Positions 37,862 through 47,485 of a stretch of DNA of 64,000 bases are shown piece after piece. The stretch is taken from contig NZ_BPQS01000023.1 in assembly GCF_022179385.1 (NCBI RefSeq), positions 36,084 through 100,083 of the forward strand, given 5' to 3'. Below the pieces are notes generated by a model, which ran no database searches, was not told the origin of the DNA, and saw only the letters and a program-made list of their open reading frames with translations. How positions within the stretch are numbered: position 1 is the first letter of the stretch; every line of letters begins with the position of its first letter. The translations under genes were made by a program, and so were the position numbers. This stretch comes from Methylobacterium longum. Lineage in GTDB: Bacteria > Pseudomonadota > Alphaproteobacteria > Rhizobiales > Beijerinckiaceae.

Positions 37862-38907
37862 GCCGTAAACCCCAGCCCGACGAGGCCCGAGCCGGCGACG
37901 AGCATATCGATCAGCAAGCCGCCGCCGGTCTGGAAACGCACGAGCTGCCCCAACAGGCTCAGGATCGAGCCCATCGAGAAAACAGCCAGGGAGTTTCGGC
38001 CCAGCTGACTCAGGTAGCCGACGATGCGGCCAATTCTTGGGACCAGCAATGCGTAGACGGGGGCAAATGCTAACAATACCCCCAGGAAATGCAGAAGCCG
38101 CGCCGGTGTCAGGTAGGTTTTCTCGAAGGTAAACAGCAGGCGCGGCTCCGGCACGACCATGGGATCAGGCCGGATCTCCGTCACCGCCAGCACGACACCC
38201 AGGACCACGATGGCGATGCCTGCGGGGAACAGCTTCCGCGACCAGCGGCGCAGGATGTCGGTGCGCAGGTTCCAGCCCTGGAGCACGAAGCCGAGCACCA
38301 GCAGGACCTGCCAGCAGAGCGGATCGAAGAACCAGTCGCCCTCCCCTGGCCAGGACGGCAGGTTCCACTCGAACACGAGGCTCGCGAGGTAGATGCTTCC
38401 CGACAGCGCCAGGGCCGCGACCAAGCTGAAGCGACCGACCAGCACGAAGAGCGGCGCGATGCCGATCAGCAATACGTACAGGGGCAGGATGTTGAAGTAG
38501 CCGAGCTGATAGGTCAGCAGCGCCATGCCGCAGACGGACTGAATCGGGTCCGCGAAGAAGTTGCCGGCGTTATGCCATTCGAGGATGAGCGGATTGTCGA
38601 GGAGCAGCGCCGCGCCCGCGATGAGGGCCAGCGCCAGCAGCATCACGGTGAGCTGGGCCCGGTAGACCTCAACGGTGCGGGCCAGCAGCCGGACCACGCT
38701 CTTCCCGGGCGCCTCCGGCACGCCGTCTCGGCCGCGGGTGGCGATGCCGATTGACCATCCCGCGAGGAACACGAACAGCTCGGCCGCGTCCGAGATGCCG
38801 TATTGCGAGAAGGTGTAGCGCTCGAAGGTGTTACCCGGAATGTGGTTGATGAAGATCGTGATCAGGGCGAAGCCGCGCCAGAAATCGATCGCGTTGGGGT
38901 CCCGCAT
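37810..38907 (-). CDS. OpgC-domain membrane acyltransferase
   Basis: A 365-residue polytopic membrane protein of the OpgC family. The N-terminus MRDPNAIDFWRGFALITIFINHIPGNTFERYT is the diagnostic block with the His in FINHIPGN. About ten membrane helices follow. Members transfer succinyl or similar groups to osmoregulated periplasmic glucans or other surface glycans. First gene of the 38.9-34.4 kb minus-strand group (OpgC-like, SGNH, flippase, acetyltransferase), so a surface-glycan decoration role is likely. Confidence 0.9.
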   Translation of the reverse strand: MRDPNAIDFWRGFALITIFINHIPGNTFERYTFSQYGISDAAELFVFLAGWSIGIATRGRDGVPEAPGKSVVRLLARTVEVYRAQLTVMLLALALIAGAALLLDNPLILEWHNAGNFFADPIQSVCGMALLTYQLGYFNILPLYVLLIGIAPLFVLVGRFSLVAALALSGSIYLASLVFEWNLPSWPGEGDWFFDPLCWQVLLVLGFVLQGWNLRTDILRRWSRKLFPAGIAIVVLGVVLAVTEIRPDPMVVPEPRLLFTFEKTYLTPARLLHFLGVLLAFAPVYALLVPRIGRIVGYLSQLGRNSLAVFSMGSILSLLGQLVRFQTGGGLLIDMLVAGSGLVGLGFTAWFVEWRSRSRSSRPRA

Positions 38908-39075
38908 CGTCGCGGCGTCTCCGAGTTTCGACGCTTCGAAGGGTCGGCGGCGGGTTCGGGGCCCCTGATACGGCGCCCCATCGTCTCTGCAAAGGCGAAC
39001 AAAGGTGGAGTCCGCGCCGCGGATCGAACCGCATGGTCACACCCGCGTTATGGCCCGACACGGAGTTCCGGACCG

Positions 39076-39342
39076 ATGAAACGCCAAGCCTCGACCCTCT
39101 GCCTCTCGCTTCTTCTGCCCGTTTTGGCGACCGGCGCCGCCCTGGCGCAGGCCCAGACCGGCACCGGTGGCGGCCCCACCTCGACGGCGACCGCCCCGAA
39201 CGCCTCGTCGGTCGGGCGCGTCATGCCGCCGAGCCGCGGTGCCGGCGCCGCCACCCCGGACGACCGCCGCGACCGCACGCCGCGGGAGGCGCAGAACGAC
39301 AAGGTCATGCGCGGGATCTGCGTCGGCTGCAGCCCGAAGTAG
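39076..39342 (+). CDS. Small exported protein with C-terminal CxxC
   Basis: An 88-residue protein from ATG 39076. A signal peptide (MKRQASTLCLSLLLPVLATG... ending at AQA) is followed by a Thr/Gly/Pro-rich disordered middle and an ordered end KVMRGICVGCSPK with a CxxC pair six residues from the terminus. The CxxC may be redox-active or metal-binding. No family recognised. It converges with rfbA. Confidence 0.62.
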   Translation: MKRQASTLCLSLLLPVLATGAALAQAQTGTGGGPTSTATAPNASSVGRVMPPSRGAGAATPDDRRDRTPREAQNDKVMRGICVGCSPK

Positions 39343-39362
39343 CCGGCCCGCGTCGAGCCGCG

Positions 39363-40262
39363 TTACTTGCCGCGACGCAGGCGCAGATCGTCCTCGCTCT
39401 CACGGGAGAGTCGCAGGAGGTTCTGACCGTAGGCCGTCTTGGCGAACATCTCGCCGCGGGCCACGAGCTGGTCGCGGTTGATGAAGCCCTGGAGGTAGGC
39501 GATCTCCTCCAGGCAGGCCACCTGCAATCCCTGACGGTGCTGGAGCGTGCGGACGAACTCGCTCGCCTCCAGCAGGCTGTCGTGGGTTCCGGTATCGAGC
39601 CACGCGTAGCCGCGCGACATCCGCTCGACGTGGAGCTGTCCGCGCTGCAGGTAGGCCTCGTTGACGCTGGTGATCTCCAGCTCGCCGCGGGCCGAGGGCG
39701 TCACGTCGGCGGCGATGTCGAGCACCTGATTGTCGTAGAAGTAGAGGCCGGTCACCGCCCAGGTGGATTCCGGATTCTGCGGCTTCTCCACGATCTTGGT
39801 CGGGCGCCCGGACTTGTCGAGGTTGACCACGCCGTAGGCCTGTGGGTTGTCGACATGGTAGGCGAAGACCGTGGCGCCCTGCCGGCGCGCGGCGGCGCGT
39901 TCCAGCAGTTCGCCCATGCCGGCGCCGAAGAATAGGTTGTCGCCGAGGATCAGCGCGACGTCGTCCTCGCCGACGAAGTCGCGCCCGATCACGAAGGCCT
40001 GCGCGAGGCCCTCCGGGCGCGGCTGCAGCGCGTAGGAGAACTTGAGCCCGAACTGCTCACCGGTGCCGAACAGGCGCTTGTAGTTGTCGAGGTGCTCCGG
40101 CGACGAGATGATCAGGATCTCGCGGATGCCGGCCAGCATCAGCACCGAGACCGGGTAGTAGATCATCGGCTTGTCGTAGACCGGCAGGAGCTGCTTGTTG
40201 ATCGACAGCGTGGCCGGGTGCAGGCGCGTGCCGGATCCGCCGGCCAGAACGATGCCCTTCAT
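39363..40262 (-). CDS. rfbA: Glucose-1-phosphate thymidylyltransferase
   Basis: First step of dTDP-L-rhamnose synthesis: glucose-1-phosphate plus dTTP gives dTDP-glucose. The protein is 299 residues, normal length. The nucleotidyl-transfer motif GGSGTRLHPATLSINKQLLP is at the N-terminus and metal-binding LILGDNLFFG follows. Its ATG overlaps the rfbD stop as ATGA (40259-40262). Last gene of the minus-strand unit rfbB-rfbD-rfbA. Equivalent name rmlA. Confidence 0.97.
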   Translation of the reverse strand: MKGIVLAGGSGTRLHPATLSINKQLLPVYDKPMIYYPVSVLMLAGIREILIISSPEHLDNYKRLFGTGEQFGLKFSYALQPRPEGLAQAFVIGRDFVGEDDVALILGDNLFFGAGMGELLERAAARRQGATVFAYHVDNPQAYGVVNLDKSGRPTKIVEKPQNPESTWAVTGLYFYDNQVLDIAADVTPSARGELEITSVNEAYLQRGQLHVERMSRGYAWLDTGTHDSLLEASEFVRTLQHRQGLQVACLEEIAYLQGFINRDQLVARGEMFAKTAYGQNLLRLSRESEDDLRLRRGK

Positions 40263-41164
40263 GGCTTGGAAACTCCCTCTGACACCGGCCCGACGAGCCG
40301 GTCCAGGATATCGTCGAGCGCCGCCTGCCAGGGGCGCGGCGCGAGGCCGTAGGCGGCCGTGAGGCTGTCGGTGGACAGGCGCGAATTCGCCGGCCGCCGG
40401 GCCGGTGTCGGATAGGCGGAGGTGGGGATACCGTTGACCGGTACCGGGCGGCCCCCGCGCCGGGCCGAGCCCGCCACGATCGCTTCGGCGAAGCCGCACC
40501 ACGTGGTGGCGCCCGCGTTCACGCAGTGGAACGTACCGGTGGGCGCGTCGGCGTCCGTGGCCAGGCGCCGCGCGATCGTCGCCAAGGCAGCGGCGAGGTC
40601 GGCGGCGGAGGTCGGGCAGCCGTACTGGTCGTCGACGACCGTGAGGGCGTCGCGTTCGGCCGAGAGTCGCAGCATCGTCTTGACGAAGTTGCCGCGGTGC
40701 GGGCTCACGACCCAGGCCGTCCGGACGATCGCGTGCCGCGGATTGCCCGTGCGCACCGCGAGCTCGCCGGCCGCCTTGCTGGCCCCGTAGACGCTCTGCG
40801 GGTCGATCGGGTCGTCGGGTGCGTAGGCGCCGTCCGGCTTCGAGCCGGCGAAAACGTAATCGGTCGACACGTGTACCAGCGGGATCGACGTCTCCGCGGT
40901 GGCGGCCGCCAGGATCGCCGGAGCCAGCGCGTTGAGGCGCCACGCCGCGACCACGTCGGCCTCGGCCTTGTCGACGGCGGTGTAGGCCGCCGTGTTGATC
41001 ACGACCCGGTAGTCCCGGGCCGCAAGCTCCGCCGCGACGGCCCGCGCGTCGGTGATGTCGAGCTCCGCGCGGCCCGGCGCGTGCACGGACACGCCCGCCG
41101 GCCACGCGAGGGCCCGCAGCTCGGTTCCGACCTGCCCCGCACCGCCGAGGACGAGGACGTCCAT
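40259..41164 (-). CDS. rfbD: dTDP-4-dehydrorhamnose reductase
   Basis: Last step of the rhamnose pathway: NAD(P)H reduction to dTDP-L-rhamnose. 301 residues from ATG 41164, whose A overlaps the last base of the rfbB stop. The frame is open further upstream, but that part lies inside rfbB. Motifs: VLGGAGQVGTELRAL (nucleotide binding), HVSTDYVFAG, and catalytic YGASKAAGE. Alternative symbol rmlD. Confidence 0.95.
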   Translation of the reverse strand: MDVLVLGGAGQVGTELRALAWPAGVSVHAPGRAELDITDARAVAAELAARDYRVVINTAAYTAVDKAEADVVAAWRLNALAPAILAAATAETSIPLVHVSTDYVFAGSKPDGAYAPDDPIDPQSVYGASKAAGELAVRTGNPRHAIVRTAWVVSPHRGNFVKTMLRLSAERDALTVVDDQYGCPTSAADLAAALATIARRLATDADAPTGTFHCVNAGATTWCGFAEAIVAGSARRGGRPVPVNGIPTSAYPTPARRPANSRLSTDSLTAAYGLAPRPWQAALDDILDRLVGPVSEGVSKP

Positions 41165-42213
41165 CAGGCGTTCAGCCCCAGGCGCTCGCCCTTGTAGCGG
41201 CCCTCGCGGATCGGGCGCCACCAGCTCTCGTTTTCGAGGTACCAAGCGACGGTCTCTTCCAGCGCCTGCTCGAAGGTCTTCTGCGGCCGCCAGCCGAGTT
41301 CGGTCTCGGCCTTGGAGCAGTCGATGGCGTAGCGCCGGTCGTGGCCCGGACGGTCGGCCACGAAGCTGATCAGCTGCTCGTGCGGGGCGTTCTGCGGACG
41401 CAGCCGGTCGAAGGCCGCGCAGAGCGCCTTCACCACGGCGAGGTTGTTGCGCACTGCGCGGCCGCCGAGCAGGTAGGTCTCGCCGATCCGGCCGCGCTCC
41501 AGCACGGCAACGAGGCCCTTGGCGTGATCCTCCACGTGGATCCAGTCGCGCTCGTTCAGGCCGTCGCCGTAGACGGGCAGTTTCTTCCCCTCCAGGGCAT
41601 TGAGGATCATCAGCGGGATCAGCTTCTCGGGGAAGTGACGCGGCCCGTAATTGTTCGAGCAGTTGGTCACCAGCACCGGCAGGCCGTAGGTCTCGTGCCA
41701 GGCGCGGGCGAGGTGGTCGGAGGCCGCCTTCGAGGCCGAGTAGGGCGAGCGCGGATCGTAGCGGCTCTCCTCGGTGAAGAACGCGTCCGGCGGCAGCGAG
41801 CCGTAGACCTCGTCGGTGGAGACGTGGAGGAACCGGAAGCTCTTCTTGTCCTCCTCCGACAGGGCTTCGTAATAGCCCCGCGCCCCATCCAGCATGGTCT
41901 GCGTGCCGATGACGTTGGTGCGCACGAAGGCGCCCGGATCGGTGATCGAGCGGTCGACGTGGCTCTCGGCGGCCAAGTGCATCACCGCCTGAGGCTGGAA
42001 GTCGGCATAGGCCTTCTGCACGGCGGCGCGGTCGCAGATATCGGCCTCGACGAGGCGATGGCGCGGGTTGTCGGAGAGCGACGCCAGGGAGACGGGATTG
42101 GCCGCGTAGGTCATCGCGTCGAGGGTGCAGACTTCGTGGCCGAGATCGTTGACGAGGTGCAGCACCAGCGCCGAGCCGATGAAGCCGCAGCCTCCGGTCA
42201 CCAGGATGCGCAT
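41164..42213 (-). CDS. rfbB: dTDP-glucose 4,6-dehydratase
   Basis: Second step: dTDP-glucose to dTDP-4-keto-6-deoxyglucose. A 349-residue extended SDR. NAD-binding TGGCGFIGSALV is at residues 6-17. The active site shows HVSTDEVYGSL (Thr-Asp-Glu triad) and YSASKAASDHL. NCSNNYGPRHFPEKLIPL is diagnostic of RmlB. It heads the overlapping unit with rfbD and rfbA; rfbC lies 91 bp upstream. Alternative symbol rmlB. Confidence 0.97.
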   Translation of the reverse strand: MRILVTGGCGFIGSALVLHLVNDLGHEVCTLDAMTYAANPVSLASLSDNPRHRLVEADICDRAAVQKAYADFQPQAVMHLAAESHVDRSITDPGAFVRTNVIGTQTMLDGARGYYEALSEEDKKSFRFLHVSTDEVYGSLPPDAFFTEESRYDPRSPYSASKAASDHLARAWHETYGLPVLVTNCSNNYGPRHFPEKLIPLMILNALEGKKLPVYGDGLNERDWIHVEDHAKGLVAVLERGRIGETYLLGGRAVRNNLAVVKALCAAFDRLRPQNAPHEQLISFVADRPGHDRRYAIDCSKAETELGWRPQKTFEQALEETVAWYLENESWWRPIREGRYKGERLGLNA

Positions 42214-42304
42214 GGCGATGTACCTCTTCGGACAGGTCTGAAACGGGATGGCCGGGCAGCGTAAGACCGGCCGGCGTGACGAAATTGCGGCCGGGCCGCG
42301 CGGT

Positions 42305-42856
42305 TCAGAAGACTGGCCCGAGGTCGGCGAGGCGCGGCGCGCGGCGATCCTTGTCGGACAGGATCGCGGCCTCGCTCGACACCGGCCATTGGATCCCGAT
42401 CTCGGGATCGTTCCAGAGCAGCGCGCGGTCGTGCTCCGGGCTGTAGTAGGAGTCGACCTTGTAGGCGACCATGACGTTGGGCGTCAGGGTGCAGAAGCCG
42501 TGGGCGAAGCCGTGCGGAACGTAGAGTTGCTCGCCCGTCTCGGCGTCGAGGGTCGCCGTCACGTGCCGGCCGTAGGTCGGGGAGCCGCTGCGGAGGTCGA
42601 CCGCGACGTCCAAGATCGCGCCCTGGAGGACCCGGATCAGCTTGGCCTGGGCCTGGGGGGCGATCTGGAAGTGGAGGCCGCGGATCGTGCCCTGCGGCGC
42701 GGAGAAGGACTGATTGTCCTGAACGAAGGTGGTCCTGATCCCGGCCCGCTCCATCGCGTCGATGCGGAACGTCTCGGAGAACCATCCGCGCGCGTCGCCG
42801 AAGCGCTTCGGCACGATGCGCTTCACGTCCGGGATCTCAGTCTCGATGACGTTCAT
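42305..42856 (-). CDS. rfbC: dTDP-4-dehydrorhamnose 3,5-epimerase
   Basis: Third step: epimerisation at C3 and C5. A 183-residue cupin-fold enzyme from ATG 42856. The active-site stretch GTIRGLHFQIAPQAQAKL carries the catalytic His. YVPHGFAHGFCTL and the Tyr-containing YKVDSYYSPEHDRALLWNDP follow. First of four rfb genes on this strand, separated from rfbB by 91 bp but likely the same transcript. Alternative symbol rmlC. Confidence 0.96.
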   Translation of the reverse strand: MNVIETEIPDVKRIVPKRFGDARGWFSETFRIDAMERAGIRTTFVQDNQSFSAPQGTIRGLHFQIAPQAQAKLIRVLQGAILDVAVDLRSGSPTYGRHVTATLDAETGEQLYVPHGFAHGFCTLTPNVMVAYKVDSYYSPEHDRALLWNDPEIGIQWPVSSEAAILSDKDRRAPRLADLGPVF

Positions 42857-43032
42857 GCCAGCGCCTCTCCCGCAGATCCTGTCGCGAGGCCCTTCGAACG
42901 TGTCCGCGCCGGTCGCGCGGAGCCGTGCACCCGCCGCGCCGAATGCAACCTCGTTGATCGACCCGCGACTTCCGGTCATTCGCCGGCCGTGTCAAGGCGT
43001 GCCGGTTGCGGTGGCGCTCTCGCGGGGGGCTA

Positions 43033-43944
43033 ATGGCGGACGGGGCGACGCGGTCCGTGGAGGCGCTCCTGCGCGCGCAACTCGCCGAGCCCGCGTGTAT
43101 CTGGAGCCTGGGCGGCTACGGAACCGCCGCGACCTTCGCCCGAGACCCTGGAGAGCCGGTTCGAAATCCGGGCCCCGACGAGATGGGGCTCGTGACGGCC
43201 CGCGGCGCGATCGTGCTCGCTGCGCCGCCGGATCTCCGACCCTTCGCCTACGAGACCGGCTTCGCGGATGGCTGGAGCCAAGCCGTGGCGCTCTGCTTGC
43301 CCGCGGCTGCCTGCGCGATGGGCCGGCGGCGCGTTTTGACGGAACTGGGCCCCGACGCGACGGCCGCTCGGCCCCAGGACCGTGCGACGCCCCTGTTCGA
43401 TCTCGGGCTCGGCCTCGAAGCCGCGGATGCCTGCGTGCGGACCGCGGACCCGCTCTGGATCGAACGCCTCCGAGCCGGGCTCGGCCGTTCGATCCTGCTC
43501 CCGGATCATCCGGCCGGACACGTGCTCGCCGAGACGAGGCTGCATCACGTCTTCGTCACGCGCCTGGGGCGGATCGAGGTCTACCCGTGGAGGGCGGCCG
43601 ATGGCACCTCGGGCCCCGGGCCGCGCAGTCACATCCTGCCGAAACTCCTGGCGCTCCGGCGGACGCACGCGGCGACCGCACCGATCCCCGGGGAACTGGT
43701 CCCGTGCGGCGGCTTCCAGCCGGCGCACCCGCTGAGGGACGGATCGGGCCGGCCGATCCCGTTCGATGCGGCGCGCCACGGGGCCTTCGGGCACCTCCTC
43801 GATGCCTGGGGCGATCCGGCGCTGGTGGCCTTGCGGCGTACGGTGCTCGCCGGACAGGAACCCGACCCCTCCCGGGCCCGGGGACGTTTCGCGCGCTCGG
43901 CGATCCGGGCTGCGCGCGCGCAGCGCGCGGCGATGCGTGCCTGA
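43033..43944 (+). CDS. Uncharacterised soluble protein, 303 residues
   Basis: ATG 43033 is preceded by a G-rich stretch (GGGGGG, 3 nt spacing). No signal or membrane segment. It begins MADGATRSVEALLRAQLAEP and contains CIWSLGGYGTAATFARDPGE, GLVTARGAIVLAAPP and LHHVFVTRLGRIEVYPWR. It looks like an intact cytosolic protein of the DUF6925 kind, but I give that family only as a possibility. It converges on the tubulin-like gene (9 bp between stops) and is divergent from rfbC. Confidence 0.7.
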   Translation: MADGATRSVEALLRAQLAEPACIWSLGGYGTAATFARDPGEPVRNPGPDEMGLVTARGAIVLAAPPDLRPFAYETGFADGWSQAVALCLPAAACAMGRRRVLTELGPDATAARPQDRATPLFDLGLGLEAADACVRTADPLWIERLRAGLGRSILLPDHPAGHVLAETRLHHVFVTRLGRIEVYPWRAADGTSGPGPRSHILPKLLALRRTHAATAPIPGELVPCGGFQPAHPLRDGSGRPIPFDAARHGAFGHLLDAWGDPALVALRRTVLAGQEPDPSRARGRFARSAIRAARAQRAAMRA

Positions 43945-43953
43945 TTGCCGCCC

Positions 43954-46900
43954 TCACCGATCACAGGGCGGCGGAGGTGCGAGCAGCGGCGCCAGGTCGG
44001 GGTGCGCGGCGGCCGGCATCCAGGCCCCCCCCGGCGGGTGGATCTGCGTGGCCGCCGTCAGGGTCCCGGACCGCGCCATGGCGGCGAGCTCGGAGAGGGA
44101 CCAGGGGCCCTCGACGGCGTCGCGATAGACGTAGAACCGCGCCATGGCCCTCGCCGGCGGCGCGGGCTCGGTCAGGCGGAGCAACCGGTCGCTTGTGAAG
44201 GCGCCCGGCTCGACGGAGCGCTTGTCCGCGGCACGGAAGGCCGGCGGATCGCCCGGATCGCGGTTGGCCTCCTCGGGCGGAAGGTCGCCGAGGCTGCCCG
44301 GGATCGGTTGGGTCCAGTCCGCGATCCGGGCGAGAAGCGCGTCGTGGAGCGCGTCCGCATCGCCCGGAAGGCGGCCCGCCTCCGGTGCCGCGCGCCGCCA
44401 GCGCTGCGCCAGCGTGTGGGCAACCGCGTGACCGACGCCGCCGACCCGCACCTCGGCATCGAAATTCACCGCCTCCCGCCGGGGCGCATAGGCGCGGTTG
44501 GCGGTCCACCTGAACAGGGCGGCGAGCGCCAGAATCTGGACGGCCGAGAGGCTCGCTTCGACCTCGGTCAGTCGCGCCGCGATGATGGCGGCCTGAGCCC
44601 GGTCGAAGTGTCGGCGCCGAAGCGTACGTTCGGAGCCGACGCTGCGCCAGTCGCCCGGCTCGAATTCGAAGCGCCAGAGTCCCGTGTCCGGCGACCGCAC
44701 CAGCAGGTTGAGACAGACGGCGCGCAGGAACAGCGACAGGGTCTCGCGCAGCGCCTCCGTCTCCTCCGCGGTCGGTGCGACGGGGTCGGGGAAGCGCAGA
44801 TAATCCTTGTGGTTGTGCAGCGGGATCGCGTCCAGGCGATCCAGTTCCAGCGCGTAGGCGCTGCGCCAGTCCCGCCGGAGTGGACCGAGCACGTCCAGGG
44901 GCACGCCAGACAACTCGCAGTAGCAGACGATGCGGCCGCGCTGGCTGGATTCCAGCACGCTGATCGCCCCGGCGCCGAGCATCGGCGGCAGGCTCGCCCG
45001 CAGGATCGCGCCGAACTCGGCCTCGAAGGCGTGCGCGCCCTCGATGGCGAGGATCGTCTTGAACTGGTCCCCGCTGGGGCTGAAGGCGTCGAACTGCACT
45101 TGGATCCACGGCATGCAGCGCAACAGCATCAATCCGAGGATGTCCCGCTGCCGCTCGGCCGGCAGGGCGCGCAGGGCATCGAGGGCGGAGGGAATGCGCG
45201 CGCGGTGGGGGCCGAGCCGGCGGCGGGCCATGGCGCGCACGGCATCGAGCAGCTCCCCGCGGCCCTCCTCCGACCGCAGCAATGCGAAGATGGCGCGGGA
45301 ACCGCCATAGGCCTGGAACGCCTCCCGCGCCCAGGCGAGGCGGTCCATCGGCGGCGCCGCGAGGCCCTGTGGGGCGCCCGAGGGCAGAACGAGAAACGTG
45401 CCGCCGGAGGGGCGGTCGATCGCGTCGCGGATCTCGGCGATGTCGAGCCGCAGCGCGCGCATCAACGCGCCGACATCCGCGCGGCCCTGGTTCAGCACCC
45501 CCAGGAGACCGTCGTGTCGGGCGAGTCCGGTCTCCGGATCGCGCCCGATGCGGCTGCCGAGTCGCGTCGAGACCCGGCGCAGCAACTCGGCGGCCTCGCG
45601 AGCGGCCAGTGCGCGGATCCGCAGCACGCAGGAGCCGCGAAGATCGTCCCGGGCCTGCTCCAGGTAGCGCTCGGCATCGCGGCGGTGCGAGAAGATCAGG
45701 CCCGGCCGGACTTGCTCCAGGCGGCTGAGCGAGGCGGAGAAATGTTTGGCCAGCATCTCGTCCGCCAACCGCGCGTAGGTATCGGCGGCGGTGGTCAGGC
45801 GGGCGAGCGCCCCGCCGTCGGCCTCAATCAGGTCGTTCACGCCCTCGATCAGGGCGCGCGCATAGTCGAGGCCGCCGCGCTCCTGATCGTCGAGGACGCG
45901 GTACAGCGCTGCCAGCAGGGTGCCGTCCCGATCAGCGAGCCAAGCCGCCTCGAGCTTCACCCGCGCGTCCAGCACCTCCGCGCCGCGGGGACCGTACAGG
46001 GTGCCCGAGCCTGTCCGGCCGAGGATGTCGTCCCGCAGGCGCTCGGCCGCCTTGCGCAGGTTGGGCGCCCAATCGCGCGGGACCGCGAGTTCGTGGCGGA
46101 TCGCATCGACCGCGTCGTCGGCGGCGAGCGCCACCGCCTCCTGGATCGAGGTTCCGTCCGGACGCCGCAGGATCTGATCGATCAGATCGAACTCCGCGAT
46201 GCCCGGCGGCGCCGGACGGAGCACCTTCGGAAAGGTCTCGAAGACCGAGAAGCGGAGCGCGAGGCGATCGGCGGCGAAGCGGTCGCGCTCCTCGATGGTG
46301 GGGATCCGCCGCTCGGGCAGGCCCCGGGCGACGCCGAAGAAGGTCCCCACCATGTCGAGCCCGACCTGGGCGGCGGCCGCCTCGACTTCCAGGCTGCCCT
46401 GCGTGGCGAGCACCGCCTGGCCGAGGGCGGAATAGCTGAGGGCGTAGAGGGCCGCGTGGTTCGCCCGAAGGGGGCTGGGAGGCGCCCATTTGCGCATCTT
46501 GTGCTGGGTCTGGTTCACCGCGACGGAGCGCTTGCGCCCCGAGAATTCGGAGTTGCCGAAATCCTCGAACAGGACGTCGGCCATCATGTCGTAGAGGTCG
46601 CTCACCGCGTTGGTCCGCTGGTCGGCGAGGTTCTGGCTGTCGAACAGGTACACGTCGCTGAAGGGCCGCTCGACGCCGGGCGCGACCCGCTCGTGATCGC
46701 CCCAGCGCTCCACGTAGGGTGGCTGCGGGGTGCCGCGCATTGCGTATTCGAGCTCGGAAAGGGTCGCGACGCCGTTGGCGAAGACCCGATCCCGGTTGGC
46801 GCCGACATAGCCCGAGGGCAGGACGAGGAAGAGGTCGACGGCGTCGGGACGCTTGGGGGTCTCGAGGGACGAGATCGCGTAGCCGGCGTCGATCACCGTG

Positions 46901-47481
46901 CCTGAACCGGTGCCGCCGGCCACCGAGGCGACCACGACGAAGCGCAGCTCGGTGGCGGTGTCGATGCCCAGCGCGCGCAGCTGCGCCTCGTTCGACATGT
47001 TGGCGAGCACGAGGCCGGCCTTCGCGGCCAAGCGGTCGGTCAGGTTGCGAACCTCGTCGAAGAACAGCAGGCGGGCGATGGCACGGATCTGTCCGGCGCC
47101 CTTGGAAGCGTCGATCCGCGAGAGATCGCGGGCGGGCAGCCACGCGTCGATGTGCGGGTAGCTCCGCCTCTCGGCTTGGTAGCGGGCGAGGTTGACGGCC
47201 TTCTGCAGGGTCTCGCCCTCGCGGAAAGCCACCTTGGCGGAGAGCGGATCGGTGGCGGGGCGGTGCGATTCGCGCGCCTCCAGGGTGTCGGTGTCGAAAT
47301 ACAGGAAGGCGGCCGCCGGGAACTGGTCGAGGGCGCCGATCCGGTTCCCGTTCCAATCGGCCTGGAGGATGCGGCGGCGCAGGCGCAGCAGAACCTCCAT
47401 GCCCGTGCCGCCGAGCGCCACGAAGACGGTCGGCCGAACCTTCAGTTGCCGCTCGATGCCGGCCTTGCGCGCATCGTCCAT
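43954..47481 (-). CDS. FtsZ/tubulin-like protein with C-terminal GYF_2-type domain
   Basis: A 1175-residue protein of the distant tubulin family (Tubulin_2/FtsZl-1 type). The N-terminus has VFVALGGTGMEVLLRLRRR (about 20-38) and the GTPase signature loop GGTGSG at 189-194 in VVVASVAGGTGSGTVIDAGY, as in the FtsZ/tubulin T4 loop. After this the family's long helical region fills about 300-1100. The last 63 residues (MARFYVYRDAVEGPWSLSEL, from 1113) form a GYF_2-like domain, a fold seen in adaptor modules. It ends a four-gene operon; the membrane-protein gene upstream is 4 bp away. Probably a cytoplasmic GTPase or scaffold that may polymerise; this is inference. Truncation is unlikely at this length. 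Confidence 0.87.
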   Translation of the reverse strand: MDDARKAGIERQLKVRPTVFVALGGTGMEVLLRLRRRILQADWNGNRIGALDQFPAAAFLYFDTDTLEARESHRPATDPLSAKVAFREGETLQKAVNLARYQAERRSYPHIDAWLPARDLSRIDASKGAGQIRAIARLLFFDEVRNLTDRLAAKAGLVLANMSNEAQLRALGIDTATELRFVVVASVAGGTGSGTVIDAGYAISSLETPKRPDAVDLFLVLPSGYVGANRDRVFANGVATLSELEYAMRGTPQPPYVERWGDHERVAPGVERPFSDVYLFDSQNLADQRTNAVSDLYDMMADVLFEDFGNSEFSGRKRSVAVNQTQHKMRKWAPPSPLRANHAALYALSYSALGQAVLATQGSLEVEAAAAQVGLDMVGTFFGVARGLPERRIPTIEERDRFAADRLALRFSVFETFPKVLRPAPPGIAEFDLIDQILRRPDGTSIQEAVALAADDAVDAIRHELAVPRDWAPNLRKAAERLRDDILGRTGSGTLYGPRGAEVLDARVKLEAAWLADRDGTLLAALYRVLDDQERGGLDYARALIEGVNDLIEADGGALARLTTAADTYARLADEMLAKHFSASLSRLEQVRPGLIFSHRRDAERYLEQARDDLRGSCVLRIRALAAREAAELLRRVSTRLGSRIGRDPETGLARHDGLLGVLNQGRADVGALMRALRLDIAEIRDAIDRPSGGTFLVLPSGAPQGLAAPPMDRLAWAREAFQAYGGSRAIFALLRSEEGRGELLDAVRAMARRRLGPHRARIPSALDALRALPAERQRDILGLMLLRCMPWIQVQFDAFSPSGDQFKTILAIEGAHAFEAEFGAILRASLPPMLGAGAISVLESSQRGRIVCYCELSGVPLDVLGPLRRDWRSAYALELDRLDAIPLHNHKDYLRFPDPVAPTAEETEALRETLSLFLRAVCLNLLVRSPDTGLWRFEFEPGDWRSVGSERTLRRRHFDRAQAAIIAARLTEVEASLSAVQILALAALFRWTANRAYAPRREAVNFDAEVRVGGVGHAVAHTLAQRWRRAAPEAGRLPGDADALHDALLARIADWTQPIPGSLGDLPPEEANRDPGDPPAFRAADKRSVEPGAFTSDRLLRLTEPAPPARAMARFYVYRDAVEGPWSLSELAAMARSGTLTAATQIHPPGGAWMPAAAHPDLAPLLAPPPPCDR

Positions 47482-47485
47482 CGGT

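Noticed and set aside
43945..46905. 986-codon plus-strand open frame opposite the tubulin-like gene
   Set aside because: It mirrors the tubulin-like gene, which has family motifs; the plus-strand product has none.
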